A stretch of DNA of 64,000 nucleotides from Henriciella sp. (GCA_012960415.1 DUBH01000083.1:109927-173926); one strand, 5' to 3'. Shown: positions 43,743 to 51,943, counted from the first letter of the stretch. Made by a program: numbers and translations. Notes: generated by a model from the sequence alone, not told the origin.

Positions 43743-44096
43743 ATGGCCAATATTTTCCGCATCGCCCTTTCCGCGCTCTTCATTGCCGGCTCGGCCCTCA
43801 CCCTCTCGGCGCCTGCTGCTGCGGCCAATCCAGAACTGGAAGCTGCCAAGGACCAGGGTGTTGTCGGTGAGCGTATCGACGGCTATCTCGGCATTGTCGC
43901 TGGCAATCCGGACCCATCCGTTGTCCGCCTCGTACAGGACATCAATAATCGCCGCCGCGCCGCCTATGGCGAGACGGCTGAACGCACCGGTGCTACCCCT
44001 CAACAGGTCGCCCGCGTCACCGGTGAAACGCTGATCGCCAACGCAGAGCCGGGCGAATACATCATGGACGATAGCGGGACCTGGTCGCAAAAATAG
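43743..44096 (+). CDS. ydbL: YdbL-like periplasmic protein (DUF1318)
   Basis: 117 residues, signal peptide (1-27, APAAAA) then a helical domain with ELEAAKDQGVVGERIDGYLGIV and VRLVQDINNRRRAAYGETAERTGATPQQVARVTGETLIANAEPGEYI, the DUF1318/YdbL pattern. In E. coli YdbL modulates assembly of the YdbH-YnbE bridge. 23 bases after ynbE; third gene of the operon. Confidence 0.9.
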   Translation: MANIFRIALSALFIAGSALTLSAPAAAANPELEAAKDQGVVGERIDGYLGIVAGNPDPSVVRLVQDINNRRRAAYGETAERTGATPQQVARVTGETLIANAEPGEYIMDDSGTWSQK

Positions 44097-44119
44097 ATTG
44101 CTGACCTACCTTGTCGTCC

Positions 44120-44359
44120 ATGAACCGACTGACGATACTTTTTATCATCGGCGCGATTGGCGTGCTCATCCTGGCTGGCATTGGCGTCGGCATGATGTGG
44201 GCGCAGCTTGGCGTCACCATGAGCATGCATGGCTGGATCGCCTATGGCCTTGGCGCGCTCGCCAGCATCGCCCTTTCGGTCGGCCTCTTCTGGCTCACCT
44301 TTCACAGTGCCCGCAGCGGCCATGACGACATAGAGCGCCCCGAAGACCTTGATAGCTGA
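44120..44359 (+). CDS. Small two-helix membrane protein
   Basis: 79 residues with two transmembrane helices (about 5-30 and 38-62) and an acidic C-terminal tail (GHDDIERPEDLDS). Starts at ATG 44120; a TTG at 44111 is also possible. It follows the YdbL gene by 23 bases and likely belongs to that operon. Function is unknown. Confidence 0.65.
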   Translation: MNRLTILFIIGAIGVLILAGIGVGMMWAQLGVTMSMHGWIAYGLGALASIALSVGLFWLTFHSARSGHDDIERPEDLDS

Positions 44360-44439
44360 CCGTAGCGCTGCCACCTGGGGCGTCATAACGGGCCGAATCA
44401 GCTAGATTCGCACTCTTTGCGGACACTCAAGAGGCCATC

Positions 44440-45096
44440 ATGCAAGCTACCATCGATCCCGCGCACCTGTCGGCCTACATCGCTTCGCGTATCTGCCACG
44501 ATCTGGTCTCCTCGGTTTCCTCGATCACCAATGCGCTCGACTTCATGAATGAGCCGCAGGATTCCGACATGCGGGTCCAGGCCGAAAAGCTGCTTTACGA
44601 CGGGGCCGAGAGCGCCGCCTGCAAGCTGAAATTCCTTCGCTATGCCTTCGGCTCTGTCGGCCTGTCGAACGGCGCTGCAGACATTCACGAAGCCAAGCAG
44701 ATCACTGAGAGCTTTGTGTCTCACCACAACAAGCAGCCTGAGCTCGAATGGGACATCGAGACAGATCATCTCAGCTTCTCTCACGCTCGCCTGATCATGA
44801 ACATGGTCATGCTGGCCATGGACTGCCTGCCGCGCGGCGGCTCGATTGTGGTGAAGGTTCGCAACGAAGTGGAAGGCCTCGGCATCGCTGTGCGTGCTGC
44901 CGGCAAGCGTTGCAAGCTGCGTGATGACACCGCCTCTGCCATCGCCGGCGACGTGCCAGATGAAGGCTGGTCGGCCCGTACGGTCCAGCCGCTCTTCACC
45001 CGGATCATCGCCGAAGGGCTCGGCGGCGACCTCAGTGTTGAGACCGAGGAAGAGCAAATCACCCTCAAGGCCACGAGCCTCAATGCCGAAGGCTAA
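44440..45096 (+). CDS. chpT: Histidine phosphotransferase ChpT
   Basis: 218 residues. Phospho-accepting His is in SRICHDLVSSVSSITNALDFM (about residue 20), in the dimerising helical hairpin, followed by a degenerate GHKL ATPase-like domain without the ATP motifs, as known for ChpT. It passes phosphate from CckA to CtrA and CpdR, controlling cell cycle and motility. It is followed by a disrupted response regulator and cheR, an order seen in related bacteria. Confidence 0.93.
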   Translation: MQATIDPAHLSAYIASRICHDLVSSVSSITNALDFMNEPQDSDMRVQAEKLLYDGAESAACKLKFLRYAFGSVGLSNGAADIHEAKQITESFVSHHNKQPELEWDIETDHLSFSHARLIMNMVMLAMDCLPRGGSIVVKVRNEVEGLGIAVRAAGKRCKLRDDTASAIAGDVPDEGWSARTVQPLFTRIIAEGLGGDLSVETEEEQITLKATSLNAEG

Positions 45097-45164
45097 ACTG
45101 CTCGTTAACCGGAGTGTGTCCATGCTGGGGTGTTCTGCGCGCAATTAGCTAGGGGGCTCGCGAC

Positions 45165-45553
45165 ATGAAAACCTGCCTGATCGTCGATGACTCCCGGGTC
45201 GTGCGTAAGGTCGCTGGCCGTATCATTCAGGACCTCAAGTTCGAGACCCGCGAAGCCAGCGACGGCGCCGCGCCGCGGGCCGCCAAGGCCCGCGCACAGC
45301 CTATGCCTGCCGCAAGCAGATGCCCGACGCGATCCTGCTCGACTGGAGCATGCCGATCATGAACGGGCTGGACTTTGTGCGTGCCCTGCGCCGTGAACAT
45401 GAAGGGCGCAAGCCTGTTGTTGTCTTCTGCTCGACAGAGAACGACGCCGAACATATCGGCGAAGCCCTGCGCTCGGGCGCCAACGAATTTATCATGAAGC
45501 CTTTCGATGCGGATATCATCGAGAGCAAGTTTGCAGAGGTGGGCCTCATCTGA
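45165..45553 (+). pseudogene. CheY-like response regulator, broken by a hairpin insertion and frameshift
   Basis: The first part (from 45165) reads MKTCLIVDDSRVVRKVAGRI with acidic D8-D9, up to EASDG. From about 45299 the family sequence continues in another frame: AYACRKQMPDAILLDWSMPIMNGLDFVRALR, with the phospho-acceptor Asp in ILLDW, the switch Thr/Ser (VVFCST) and the conserved Lys in FIMKPFDAD. Between the two halves there are 32 bases where about nine would be expected; they contain the perfect inverted repeat CGCGGGCC-GCCAA-GGCCCGCG (45274-45294). In the first frame translation stops at 45362 after an unrelated tail. A 23-base hairpin insertion would explain both the extra length and the shift. 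An assembly error in the hairpin is possible. Confidence 0.85.
45274..45294. repeat. 8-bp inverted repeat inside the response regulator
   Basis: CGCGGGCC and GGCCCGCG around a GCCAA loop, a near all-GC hairpin exactly where the response-regulator frame breaks. Confidence 0.9.
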
Positions 45554-45623
45554 TGCCGAAGGCGCTCTAACGCGCTTAGGCAGGATCACTGGCTGACCAG
45601 GACGAGATCGGACCGGACGAGAT

Positions 45624-46466
45624 ATGGAAGAGACCGTCTTTCGCGAAATTGCAGAGCTCGCCCGTAAAGGGTCGGGTCAGCACATCCCGCCGGCGAAGTC
45701 TTACCTTGTCGATGCCCGCCTGTCCTCGATCCTGCGCCGCGAAGGCCTCTCCAGCATTGAGGACCTTGTTGCCATCCTGACGGCTCGGCCTGACAGCAAG
45801 CTCAGCACCGAAATCGCCGCGGCCCTGACCTCCAAGCGAACGCGCTTTTTCTCCGATCGCGGCACGCTGGAGCGTGTCGTGAAACTGGTCCTGCCGGAAT
45901 TGGCAAAGCGGGCCCATGACGGCCGTATCCGGATCTGGTGCGCAGGTGGCTCGACCGGCCAGGAAGCGCTTTCGCTCGCCATCCTGATCCATGAAATGGG
46001 CAAGAAGGCGTTCGAGGACGCCCAGATCGAAATCGTCACGACCGATATCTGCGAGCGCACAAGCGCCTCTGCCCGGTCTGGTATCTTCGGCCACTTCGAA
46101 ATCCAGAAAGGCCTCTCGGCCCGCCGGATGCTGGCTCACTTCACACGCCTCGACACAAGCGAGTGGCAGGTCTCACATGCCATTGCCAGCCAGATCGGCG
46201 TGCGCACGCACAATCTGATGCAGTCGGCTGAAGGCCTCGGCATGTTCGATGTCATCCTGTGCCGCAACGTCGTCACCGACATGACCAAAGAGGCGCGCAT
46301 CAAGGCACTGCTCAATGCTGGACGCCAGCTCTCGGAACGCGGCCTGCTCGTTCTCGGCGAAGGGGAATCGGCGGCAGGCCTCATTGCAGGCCTCGAGCCG
46401 TCGCGCGCCTTCCGGGGCGGCTATAACCGGAATGTCGACGCGCGCGACCTCACCGTCGCCGCCTGA
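45624..46466 (+). CDS. cheR: CheR-type protein-glutamate methyltransferase
   Basis: 280 residues. N-terminal helical CheR domain (residues 1-70), the TKR/FFSDR segment TSKRTRFFSDRGTLE, and a SAM-binding Rossmann domain with IRIWCAGGSTGQEALSLAILI (variant of the usual CAGCSTGQEPYS) and FDVILCRNVVTDM. Methylates glutamates on chemoreceptors. It stands apart from a full chemotaxis operon, following chpT and the damaged response regulator, as in related bacteria where this CheR is thought to serve a distinct pathway. No receptor gene is nearby. Confidence 0.88.
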   Translation: MEETVFREIAELARKGSGQHIPPAKSYLVDARLSSILRREGLSSIEDLVAILTARPDSKLSTEIAAALTSKRTRFFSDRGTLERVVKLVLPELAKRAHDGRIRIWCAGGSTGQEALSLAILIHEMGKKAFEDAQIEIVTTDICERTSASARSGIFGHFEIQKGLSARRMLAHFTRLDTSEWQVSHAIASQIGVRTHNLMQSAEGLGMFDVILCRNVVTDMTKEARIKALLNAGRQLSERGLLVLGEGESAAGLIAGLEPSRAFRGGYNRNVDARDLTVAA

Positions 46467-46651
46467 TTTTGGCCCGTACTGGCAGAAACACCGCCAGTAC
46501 ACCGTCACTGCACCGTGAAAACACCGGATTCAGGGCTAGATTTGCCCTGCACTATCCGAACGGCCCTGCGCCCTCCCTTTGGCCCTTTCTGGCCCCCGTC
46601 GACCGACTCCAGCTCCCTCTGCCCACTCGACCACCCCACAAAGCACTCTGC

Positions 46652-46680
46652 TTGACAAAGTTTATTTCTTCGCCTACTTT
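46652..46680 (+). promoter_or_regulatory. Sigma-70-type promoter of the membrane protein/regulator operon
   Basis: TTGACA, a 17-base spacer and TACTTT. The consensus -35 and ideal spacing make it the clearest housekeeping promoter in the window. Confidence 0.8.
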
Positions 46681-46692
46681 GTGTTTCAAAGT
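46676..46692. promoter_or_regulatory. Palindromic operator ACTTTG-N5-CAAAGT
   Basis: ACTTTGTGTTTCAAAGT is a 6+6 bp perfect inverted repeat overlying the -10 box and start site. The winged-helix regulator encoded in the same operon (47339-47650) is the natural candidate to bind it and repress its own transcript. A half-site, ACAAAGT, also lies within the -35 region. Confidence 0.65.
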
Positions 46693-46706
46693 TATTGGAG
46701 GACGAA

Positions 46707-47327
46707 ATGTCTAAAACTGCTAGTGACGATCTTGCCTATGTCCGCTCGCTTGCTGAGGCGGGCGCAAATGCACCGCTGCTTGGCGGGCGCTTTCTGGTCT
46801 GGTGGGGCGGCCTCGTGACCGCGGCCTATATCGGCCATTATCTCATCATAACCGGCATGCTGGGTGTCGGTCTGGACGCGCTTGGCATCATGTGGACCGG
46901 CTTCATCGTTCTGGGACTGGGCGGCTATTTCCTGCTCGCCAAGGCCTTCCCGCATGACAAGCCTGGCCAATCTTCAGAGGGAAACCGTGTGTCCGAAACC
47001 GTCTGGATGGCGTCCGGCTTCGTGCTCGGCAGCTTCTTTGCCGGCGTCACCATCAAGTCATTCCTGGATGGCGCGGCCTCCAGCGGCTTCACCTGGTCCA
47101 TTCCGGTTGTGCTGGGCGTCTATGGCATCTCGCAGCTCGTCAGCGGCGAAATCGCAAAGGTCGGCTGGCTGAAGCTCGCAGGTTATCTCGCCATCGCCTT
47201 TGTCGGCCTGACCATCCTCATCATCAACACAGCCGAGCTCTATCTCGCTGCCGCCTTCGCCGCTGCATGTAGTGTCCTGCTGCCTGGCTTCCTGATGCTG
47301 CGCGACGAACCATCGGGCGTCGTGTAA
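46707..47327 (+). CDS. Membrane protein of unknown function, partner of winged-helix regulator
   Basis: 206 residues with about six transmembrane helices (LLGGRFLVWWGGLVTAAYIGHYLI and following). ATG 46707 is preceded by TTGGAGGA. The N-terminal 20 residues are cytoplasmic and polar. It lies 11 bases before the regulator gene, an arrangement common for small HTH_34 regulators, which usually control the gene for an adjoining membrane protein. No transport activity can be inferred. Confidence 0.7.
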   Translation: MSKTASDDLAYVRSLAEAGANAPLLGGRFLVWWGGLVTAAYIGHYLIITGMLGVGLDALGIMWTGFIVLGLGGYFLLAKAFPHDKPGQSSEGNRVSETVWMASGFVLGSFFAGVTIKSFLDGAASSGFTWSIPVVLGVYGISQLVSGEIAKVGWLKLAGYLAIAFVGLTILIINTAELYLAAAFAAACSVLLPGFLMLRDEPSGVV

Positions 47328-47338
47328 GGCGGATCGTC

Positions 47339-47650
47339 ATGGAGAACGAAAACCCCTTTGATCACAGCCAGATAGACGATGTCATCCATGGCCGCCTGCG
47401 GCTCGGCGTGATGGCCTATCTCTCTTCGGTCAGCCCTGCCATCTTCGGCGAGCTGCGCGACAAGGTCGGCGCTACCGATGGCAACCTCTCGACCCATCTG
47501 AAGAAGCTGGAGGAGGCAGGCTATGTCCGCCAGGAGAAGCGGTTCGTCGGCAAGAAGCCCCAGACCCGCATCTTCCTGACAGAGTCCGGCCGCAAGGCCT
47601 GGCTCGACTGGATCGACCGCATGCGCGGCCTGATGGACGCGGCCGAATAG
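47339..47650 (+). CDS. Winged-helix transcription regulator (HTH_34/MarR-like)
   Basis: 103 residues; helix-turn-helix core RLRLGVMAYLSSVSPAIFGELRDKVGATDGNLSTHLKKLEEAGYV followed by a wing (KRFVGKKPQTRIFLTESGRKA), the pattern of the short ArsR/PadR-like family with no effector domain. Probably dimeric; likely represses its own operon through the palindrome at 46676-46692. Confidence 0.87.
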   Translation: MENENPFDHSQIDDVIHGRLRLGVMAYLSSVSPAIFGELRDKVGATDGNLSTHLKKLEEAGYVRQEKRFVGKKPQTRIFLTESGRKAWLDWIDRMRGLMDAAE

Positions 47651-47690
47651 CTTCTTTGCGGAACGCCCGGCGGTGTCCGGCATTTGTCTG

Positions 47691-47733
47691 AAGACCCGGT
47701 TGTCAGAGGTTCAGCCGGGTCTTGCTAGTTTAG
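47691..47733 (+). terminator. Terminator-like hairpin after the regulator gene
   Basis: Perfect 9-bp stem AAGACCCGG/CCGGGTCTT with a 15-base loop; the following T tract is weak (GCTAGTTT). It lies before the crystallin gene. Confidence 0.5.
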
Positions 47734-47762
47734 GCTGGAAAGACAGATCTGGAGACCGGACA

Positions 47763-48515
47763 ATGATCCCTCTGAAGAAAATCGCCCTTGGTTTCGCTGC
47801 CCTGACGGCCTTCACCCTGCCTGCAATGGCCCAATACGGACCAAGTGGGCATGGCTATAACAGGGGCGGCACCGGCGTCGCCGTCATCTATCAACACCCT
47901 GATTTTCGTGGCCAGTCGCTGCGCGTGACCGGCCCGATCGCGCACCTCAACCAGTATCGCTTCAACGACAAGGCTTCCTCCATCCGCATCCATGGCGGCA
48001 GCTGGGAAGTCTGTGTCGACCCGAATTTCCGCGGTCGCTGTGAGATCCTCAGCTATCGCGAAGGTGAGCTGAACGACTACCGCCTGAACGACAAGATCAC
48101 GTCGATCCGCCCCGTCGCCGACCGCTGGGGCCGCAATGACCGCCGATATGATCGCGGGGGCCGTTACGACCGTGACGATCGCTATGATCGCGGACGTCCG
48201 GGCTATGACCGTGGCCGCCCGGGCCATGGCAACGCACCGCTGATCCTGTTCGCCGACCCGCAATATCGCGGCAGCGCCCTGCCTGTGAACGGTGCCATCC
48301 CGCACCTCAACGAGCTGCGCTTCAACGACAAGGTCTCATCCATCGTCGTCAATAGCGGCGTCTGGGAAGTCTGCACCGACCCGAACTATCGCGGCCGCTG
48401 CGAGATCATCGACCGGTCCGTGGACGAAACCGGCTACTATCGCCTGAACGATAATATCACCTCGGTCCGCCCGGCTGGCTATAACCGCCGCCCCGGCTAC
48501 AACCGCCCATTCTAG
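47763..48515 (+). CDS. Secreted beta/gamma-crystallin protein
   Basis: 250 residues. Signal peptide MIPLKKIALGFAALTAFTLPAMA, then two crystallin domains separated by an Arg/Asp/Tyr/Gly-rich linker (about residues 120-155, with RYDRDDRYDRGRPGYDRG repeats). Each domain has two Greek-key motifs with the calcium site N/D-N/D-x-x-S/T-S: FNDKASS, LNDKITS, FNDKVSS, LNDNITS. All four are intact, so calcium binding is likely. Cys pairs (VCVDPNFRGRC, VCTDPNYRGRC) could form disulfides. Role of bacterial secreted crystallins is poorly known; a structural envelope protein is plausible. Confidence 0.9.
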   Translation: MIPLKKIALGFAALTAFTLPAMAQYGPSGHGYNRGGTGVAVIYQHPDFRGQSLRVTGPIAHLNQYRFNDKASSIRIHGGSWEVCVDPNFRGRCEILSYREGELNDYRLNDKITSIRPVADRWGRNDRRYDRGGRYDRDDRYDRGRPGYDRGRPGHGNAPLILFADPQYRGSALPVNGAIPHLNELRFNDKVSSIVVNSGVWEVCTDPNYRGRCEIIDRSVDETGYYRLNDNITSVRPAGYNRRPGYNRPF

Positions 48516-48566
48516 GGCTGCGCGAGGGGCTTCCCGCTTTCCAGATTGGGAAGTAGGAAGCCCTCC

Positions 48567-49124
48567 ATGTCCGATCGATCCAATCCTGACAGGCTTATCA
48601 TCGTCGGCGCGCTATCCGGCGCGCACGGCGTTCGCGGCGATGTGCGCGTGCGCAGCTTTACCGCTGACCCCGAAGCCATCTTCGATTTCGACCAGCTTCT
48701 GGACGAGAGCGGTAAGCCGGTGCTGAGCGTCAAATCCTACAAGCCCGCCAGCGACCACTTCATCGTTACGCCCAAGACGTCCCGCCAGAAAGAGGAATGG
48801 GACGCGATGAAGGGCGTGAAGCTTCATGTCAGCCGCGCAGACCTGCCCACGGCCGATGAGGACGAGTTCTATGTCGAGGACCTTGTCGGCCTGAAGACCT
48901 GCCACCCGGATGGCACCCTCTTTGGCCATGTGAAGTCGGTCCAGAATTTCGGGGCTGGAGACCTTCTCGAGGTTGCACCCGATGCGGCTGGGGAGCCTGC
49001 CTACTTCGTGCCCTTCACGCTCAATGACGTGCCGGACATAGAGTTCACAGCGCGCACTGTCACCATCGCAGAGGCGCAGGTCTGGGCCGACCAGTCGGAC
49101 CCTCGCAAGAAATCAGACGTCTGA
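48567..49124 (+). CDS. rimM: Ribosome maturation factor RimM
   Basis: 185 residues. N-terminal RimM domain with VGALSGAHGVRGDVRVRSFT and C-terminal PRC-barrel with EFYVEDLVGLKT, GHVKSVQNFGAGDLLEV. Binds S19 and aids 30S head assembly. I chose ATG 48567 (residues MSDRSNPDRL). In most bacteria rimM sits between rpsP and trmD; here it stands alone after the crystallin gene, and rpsP, trmD and rplS are not next to it. Confidence 0.93.
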   Translation: MSDRSNPDRLIIVGALSGAHGVRGDVRVRSFTADPEAIFDFDQLLDESGKPVLSVKSYKPASDHFIVTPKTSRQKEEWDAMKGVKLHVSRADLPTADEDEFYVEDLVGLKTCHPDGTLFGHVKSVQNFGAGDLLEVAPDAAGEPAYFVPFTLNDVPDIEFTARTVTIAEAQVWADQSDPRKKSDV

Positions 49125-50252
49125 AGCCTGCATCGTGCCTGCCTTTACGGCGAGGTCGATCAGGTAGGATTCCAGCTTCCGGCTCTGCGTCTGCAGGTTG
49201 AAACTCTCCATGGCAAAGGCACGGCCCGCTTCACCCATACGAGCGGTCCGCTCGCGGTCGCTCAGCATCCGGGCGAGCCGGTCAGCAAGCGCCGCATCGT
49301 CGCCCTCGTCCACAAGATAGCCGGTCTCGCCATCCTTCACGCATTCGGGAATACCGGCATGGCGCGTCGCCGCCAGCGCGCAGCCAGACAGCATCGCTTC
49401 GATGCAGACCAGAGGCAGGCCTTCAGCGTCGCCCGACTTTGCGCGTTTTGATGGCACGACAGCGATACGCGCCTCGGCCCAGTGCTTCGGCATCTCGTCA
49501 GCTGGCACCCAGCCTGGAAGCTCTGCTTTGACTCCAGCTTCCTGAAGCTTCGCGACAAGCTCTTCCTTGAGGTCGCCATCCCCGATCAGCCTGATCGTCC
49601 AGCCGTTCAACTCCTCGCCAAGGCGCGCCAGCGCAGCGATCAGAGTGTCGATGCCCTTCTTCTCAGTCCAGCGGCCCGCGAACACCAGAAGGTCCTTCTT
49701 CTCACCCGGCTCAAACCGCGAAGGGTCTGCCGTATTGTGGTGGACCACCATCTTTTCGGTCGGCGCGCCTTTGCCAGCAAGCTCATCATGGATGAATTGC
49801 GAGCACGGCAGGATAAGGTCTGCCTCACGCCAGAGCTTTGCCCGGCGCCGGTTATAGACCCGCACAAAGCTGTCCTTGGTGTTCGTCGTCTTGGTCGCGT
49901 CGCCGCCATAATAGGTCACGGCCAGTGGCAGGTTCAGCCGCTCGGCCAGCGGCAGCGCATAGGCGCCGGACTTGCCGAAACTGGCGTGTATGGCGACAGG
50001 CTCAACCTCTTCCATCGCATTCTGTAGCTTCGCAGAGATGGTACCGAGCTGCTTATAAGCCGCCTCGCCGCCCGCCCCATGGAGTGGGCCGAGCTCAATG
50101 ACTTCGGCGCCATCAGGCACAGGGCCCTTAAGCTCATGACCGATATAAACCGGCTTCAGTTTGCTGAACGCGGAATAGCCGCGCGGAATGAAGCTTTCCG
50201 ACGGGGTGAAGAGCTTGTCGCAATAGGCAAGAAACCGTCTTTGCGTGCTCAT
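49113..50252 (-). CDS. Glycosyltransferase family 4
   Basis: 379 residues of the GT-B fold. The first half has the acceptor site motifs (TYYGGDATKTTNTKDSFVRVYNRR), the second half the donor site with FAGRWTEKKGIDTLIAAL, RLIGDGDLKEEL and EGLPLVCIEAMLSGCALAATRHAGIPE, the E-x7-E motif. ATG 50252 is used over GTG 50261 because AGAGGG is at a better distance. Cytoplasmic transferase of the kind used for surface polysaccharide or glycolipid. Its end overlaps the end of rimM by 12 bases, tail to tail. Confidence 0.85.
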   Translation of the reverse strand: MSTQRRFLAYCDKLFTPSESFIPRGYSAFSKLKPVYIGHELKGPVPDGAEVIELGPLHGAGGEAAYKQLGTISAKLQNAMEEVEPVAIHASFGKSGAYALPLAERLNLPLAVTYYGGDATKTTNTKDSFVRVYNRRRAKLWREADLILPCSQFIHDELAGKGAPTEKMVVHHNTADPSRFEPGEKKDLLVFAGRWTEKKGIDTLIAALARLGEELNGWTIRLIGDGDLKEELVAKLQEAGVKAELPGWVPADEMPKHWAEARIAVVPSKRAKSGDAEGLPLVCIEAMLSGCALAATRHAGIPECVKDGETGYLVDEGDDAALADRLARMLSDRERTARMGEAGRAFAMESFNLQTQSRKLESYLIDLAVKAGTMQASDV

Positions 50253-50379
50253 GCGGCTCACCCTCTTTCTGACCGGCGCGCGGCTTCAGTATGGCACGGT
50301 CCCTGAACCGTCAAACATGTCTTGGCAGTCACCGCCCCATCGCATAAGACCCGAGGGCTGCAGCCCCAAAGGACCAGAC

Positions 50380-51384
50380 ATGTCAGATTACCGCCTCTTC
50401 GGCGCTGAGACCTCTCCTTACTCCATGAAAGTCCGTGCCTTCCTGAAATACAAGGGCGTGGACTTCGACTGGATCGGCCGTTCATCGGAAAAGGAAGAAG
50501 AGTTCCAGTCCTATGCGAAGGAGCCGACGGTCCCTCTTCTGGTGTCACCGGGGCGCGTGCCAAACCAGGATTCGACCGACATCCTCTCGGCCATCGAAAA
50601 CGACCATGCAGAGCCGTCCTCGGTGCCGGACGATCCAGCCTGCGCCGTGCTGGCCCTCATCCTTGAGGATTATGGCGACGAGTGGCTGAGCAAGGTGATG
50701 TTCCGCGAACGCTGGGGCCAGAAGCCTGACCGCGACGAAGCCGCCGACCGCACAATGGAACAGCTCTTCGACGGCAAGCTGCCTCGCGCCAAGAAGAAGA
50801 CACGCGACCAGATCGTGAAGCGGATGCGCGACAGCCTCGAGCTGATCGGCGTCGAGCGCAAGAATGAGAAGGCGCTGAAGACCTCGTTCGAGCGCTTCAT
50901 TCCGCTGCTCAACGCGCATCTCGAAAACAATCTCTTCATCTTCGGCAATCGCCCGTCGGTCGCCGACTTCTCGATCGCCGCGCAGCTGTCGCAGATGCTG
51001 ATGGACCCGACGCCGGGCGCATGGCTGCGTGAAAACGCGCCTTTCGTGACCGCCTGGTGTGAGTTCATGGACGCGCCAAAGGCCGGTGACAACTTCAAGC
51101 CACTGTCCGAGCTTGAGCCCACGCTGCTGGCAATCTTCACCGAAGAACTGTCGCAGACCTATCTGCCATGGGCGAAGGAAACGCTTGAGGCCGACATCGC
51201 CAAGCAGGACCGCGTCAGCGTCAAGATCGAGGGCAAGGCTTTCGAACAGGTCACCCAGCGCTATGCGGCAACCTCATTCAAGTCTGTCCAGAAGGCCGTG
51301 CGCCGCCTCAGTGACAATGATAACCTGACAGCCTTCCTCAAGGCCGCTGGCGCCGACGTCTACTTCCAGAACCCGAACAAGTAG
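50380..51384 (+). CDS. Glutathione S-transferase-like protein
   Basis: 334 residues. N-terminal thioredoxin-fold GST domain (SDYRLFGAETSPYSMKVRAFLKYKGVDFDW, with the SPYSxKV motif in place of a catalytic Cys or Tyr) and a helical C-terminal domain that is longer than usual. GST proteins of this long type occur widely in marine alphaproteobacteria; substrates are unknown. The residues to 50380 are not protein-like, and GGACC lies before the ATG. Confidence 0.8.
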   Translation: MSDYRLFGAETSPYSMKVRAFLKYKGVDFDWIGRSSEKEEEFQSYAKEPTVPLLVSPGRVPNQDSTDILSAIENDHAEPSSVPDDPACAVLALILEDYGDEWLSKVMFRERWGQKPDRDEAADRTMEQLFDGKLPRAKKKTRDQIVKRMRDSLELIGVERKNEKALKTSFERFIPLLNAHLENNLFIFGNRPSVADFSIAAQLSQMLMDPTPGAWLRENAPFVTAWCEFMDAPKAGDNFKPLSELEPTLLAIFTEELSQTYLPWAKETLEADIAKQDRVSVKIEGKAFEQVTQRYAATSFKSVQKAVRRLSDNDNLTAFLKAAGADVYFQNPNK

Positions 51385-51407
51385 GCGGCTTCAAAAGCGC
51401 CTGAAAA

Positions 51408-51445
51408 CAAAAAAGCCCCGGACATCGCGTCCGGGGCTTTCTCGT
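51408..51445. terminator. Bidirectional terminator between GST and hsp20
   Basis: Stem GCCCCGGAC/GTCCGGGGC flanked by AAAAAA and TTTCTCG, with T tracts on both strands, serving the convergent genes. Confidence 0.85.
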
Positions 51446-51466
51446 CTCAGGGGTCTGCGCGCGGGG

Positions 51467-51943
51467 TTACGCGGCAGACTGCTTGCCGATCAGTTTCGGC
51501 TTCGACTTTGGCTGACCGGACGAGCCAATCTCGATCTTGCGGGGCTTCTTGGCTTCTGGAAGCTCACGCAGGAGTTCGATGCGAAGCAGGCCATTCTGCA
51601 GCGATGCCCCGGTCACGATGACATGGTCGGCGAGTTGGAACCGGCGCAGGAAGCCGCGCTCGGCAATGCCGCGATGCAGGTATTGGCGCTCTTCACCATT
51701 TTCGCTGCCGGACTTTTTGCCAGCAACAGTCAGCAGGTTTTCATTGGTTTCAATATCGAGTTCGTCTTCAGCGAAACCGGCAACGGCGATTTCGATGGCG
51801 AAAGCATCATCTGCGACGCGCTCGATATTATAAGGGGGATAGCCCTGCGTCCCATCAAGGCGGCTGGCTGAATCAATCAGGTTGGCCATACGGTCAAAGC
51901 CAACCATGGTGCGGTAAAGGGGGGTGAGATCAATTGTGCTCAT
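51467..51943 (-). CDS. Small heat-shock protein Hsp20 (IbpA type)
   Basis: 158 residues. The alpha-crystallin domain spans about 37-130: YPPYNIERVADDAFAIEIAVAGFAEDELDIE, the LTVAGKK strand, the conserved GIAERGFLRRFQLADHV and the C-terminal A-x-x-x-G-x-L motif (ASLQNGLLRIEL). A C-terminal IxI-like tail follows (RKIEIGS). Holds unfolded proteins for DnaK/ClpB. Regulated by a sigma-32-type promoter and a ROSE-type thermometer in its leader. Confidence 0.93.
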   Translation of the reverse strand: MSTIDLTPLYRTMVGFDRMANLIDSASRLDGTQGYPPYNIERVADDAFAIEIAVAGFAEDELDIETNENLLTVAGKKSGSENGEERQYLHRGIAERGFLRRFQLADHVIVTGASLQNGLLRIELLRELPEAKKPRKIEIGSSGQPKSKPKLIGKQSAA

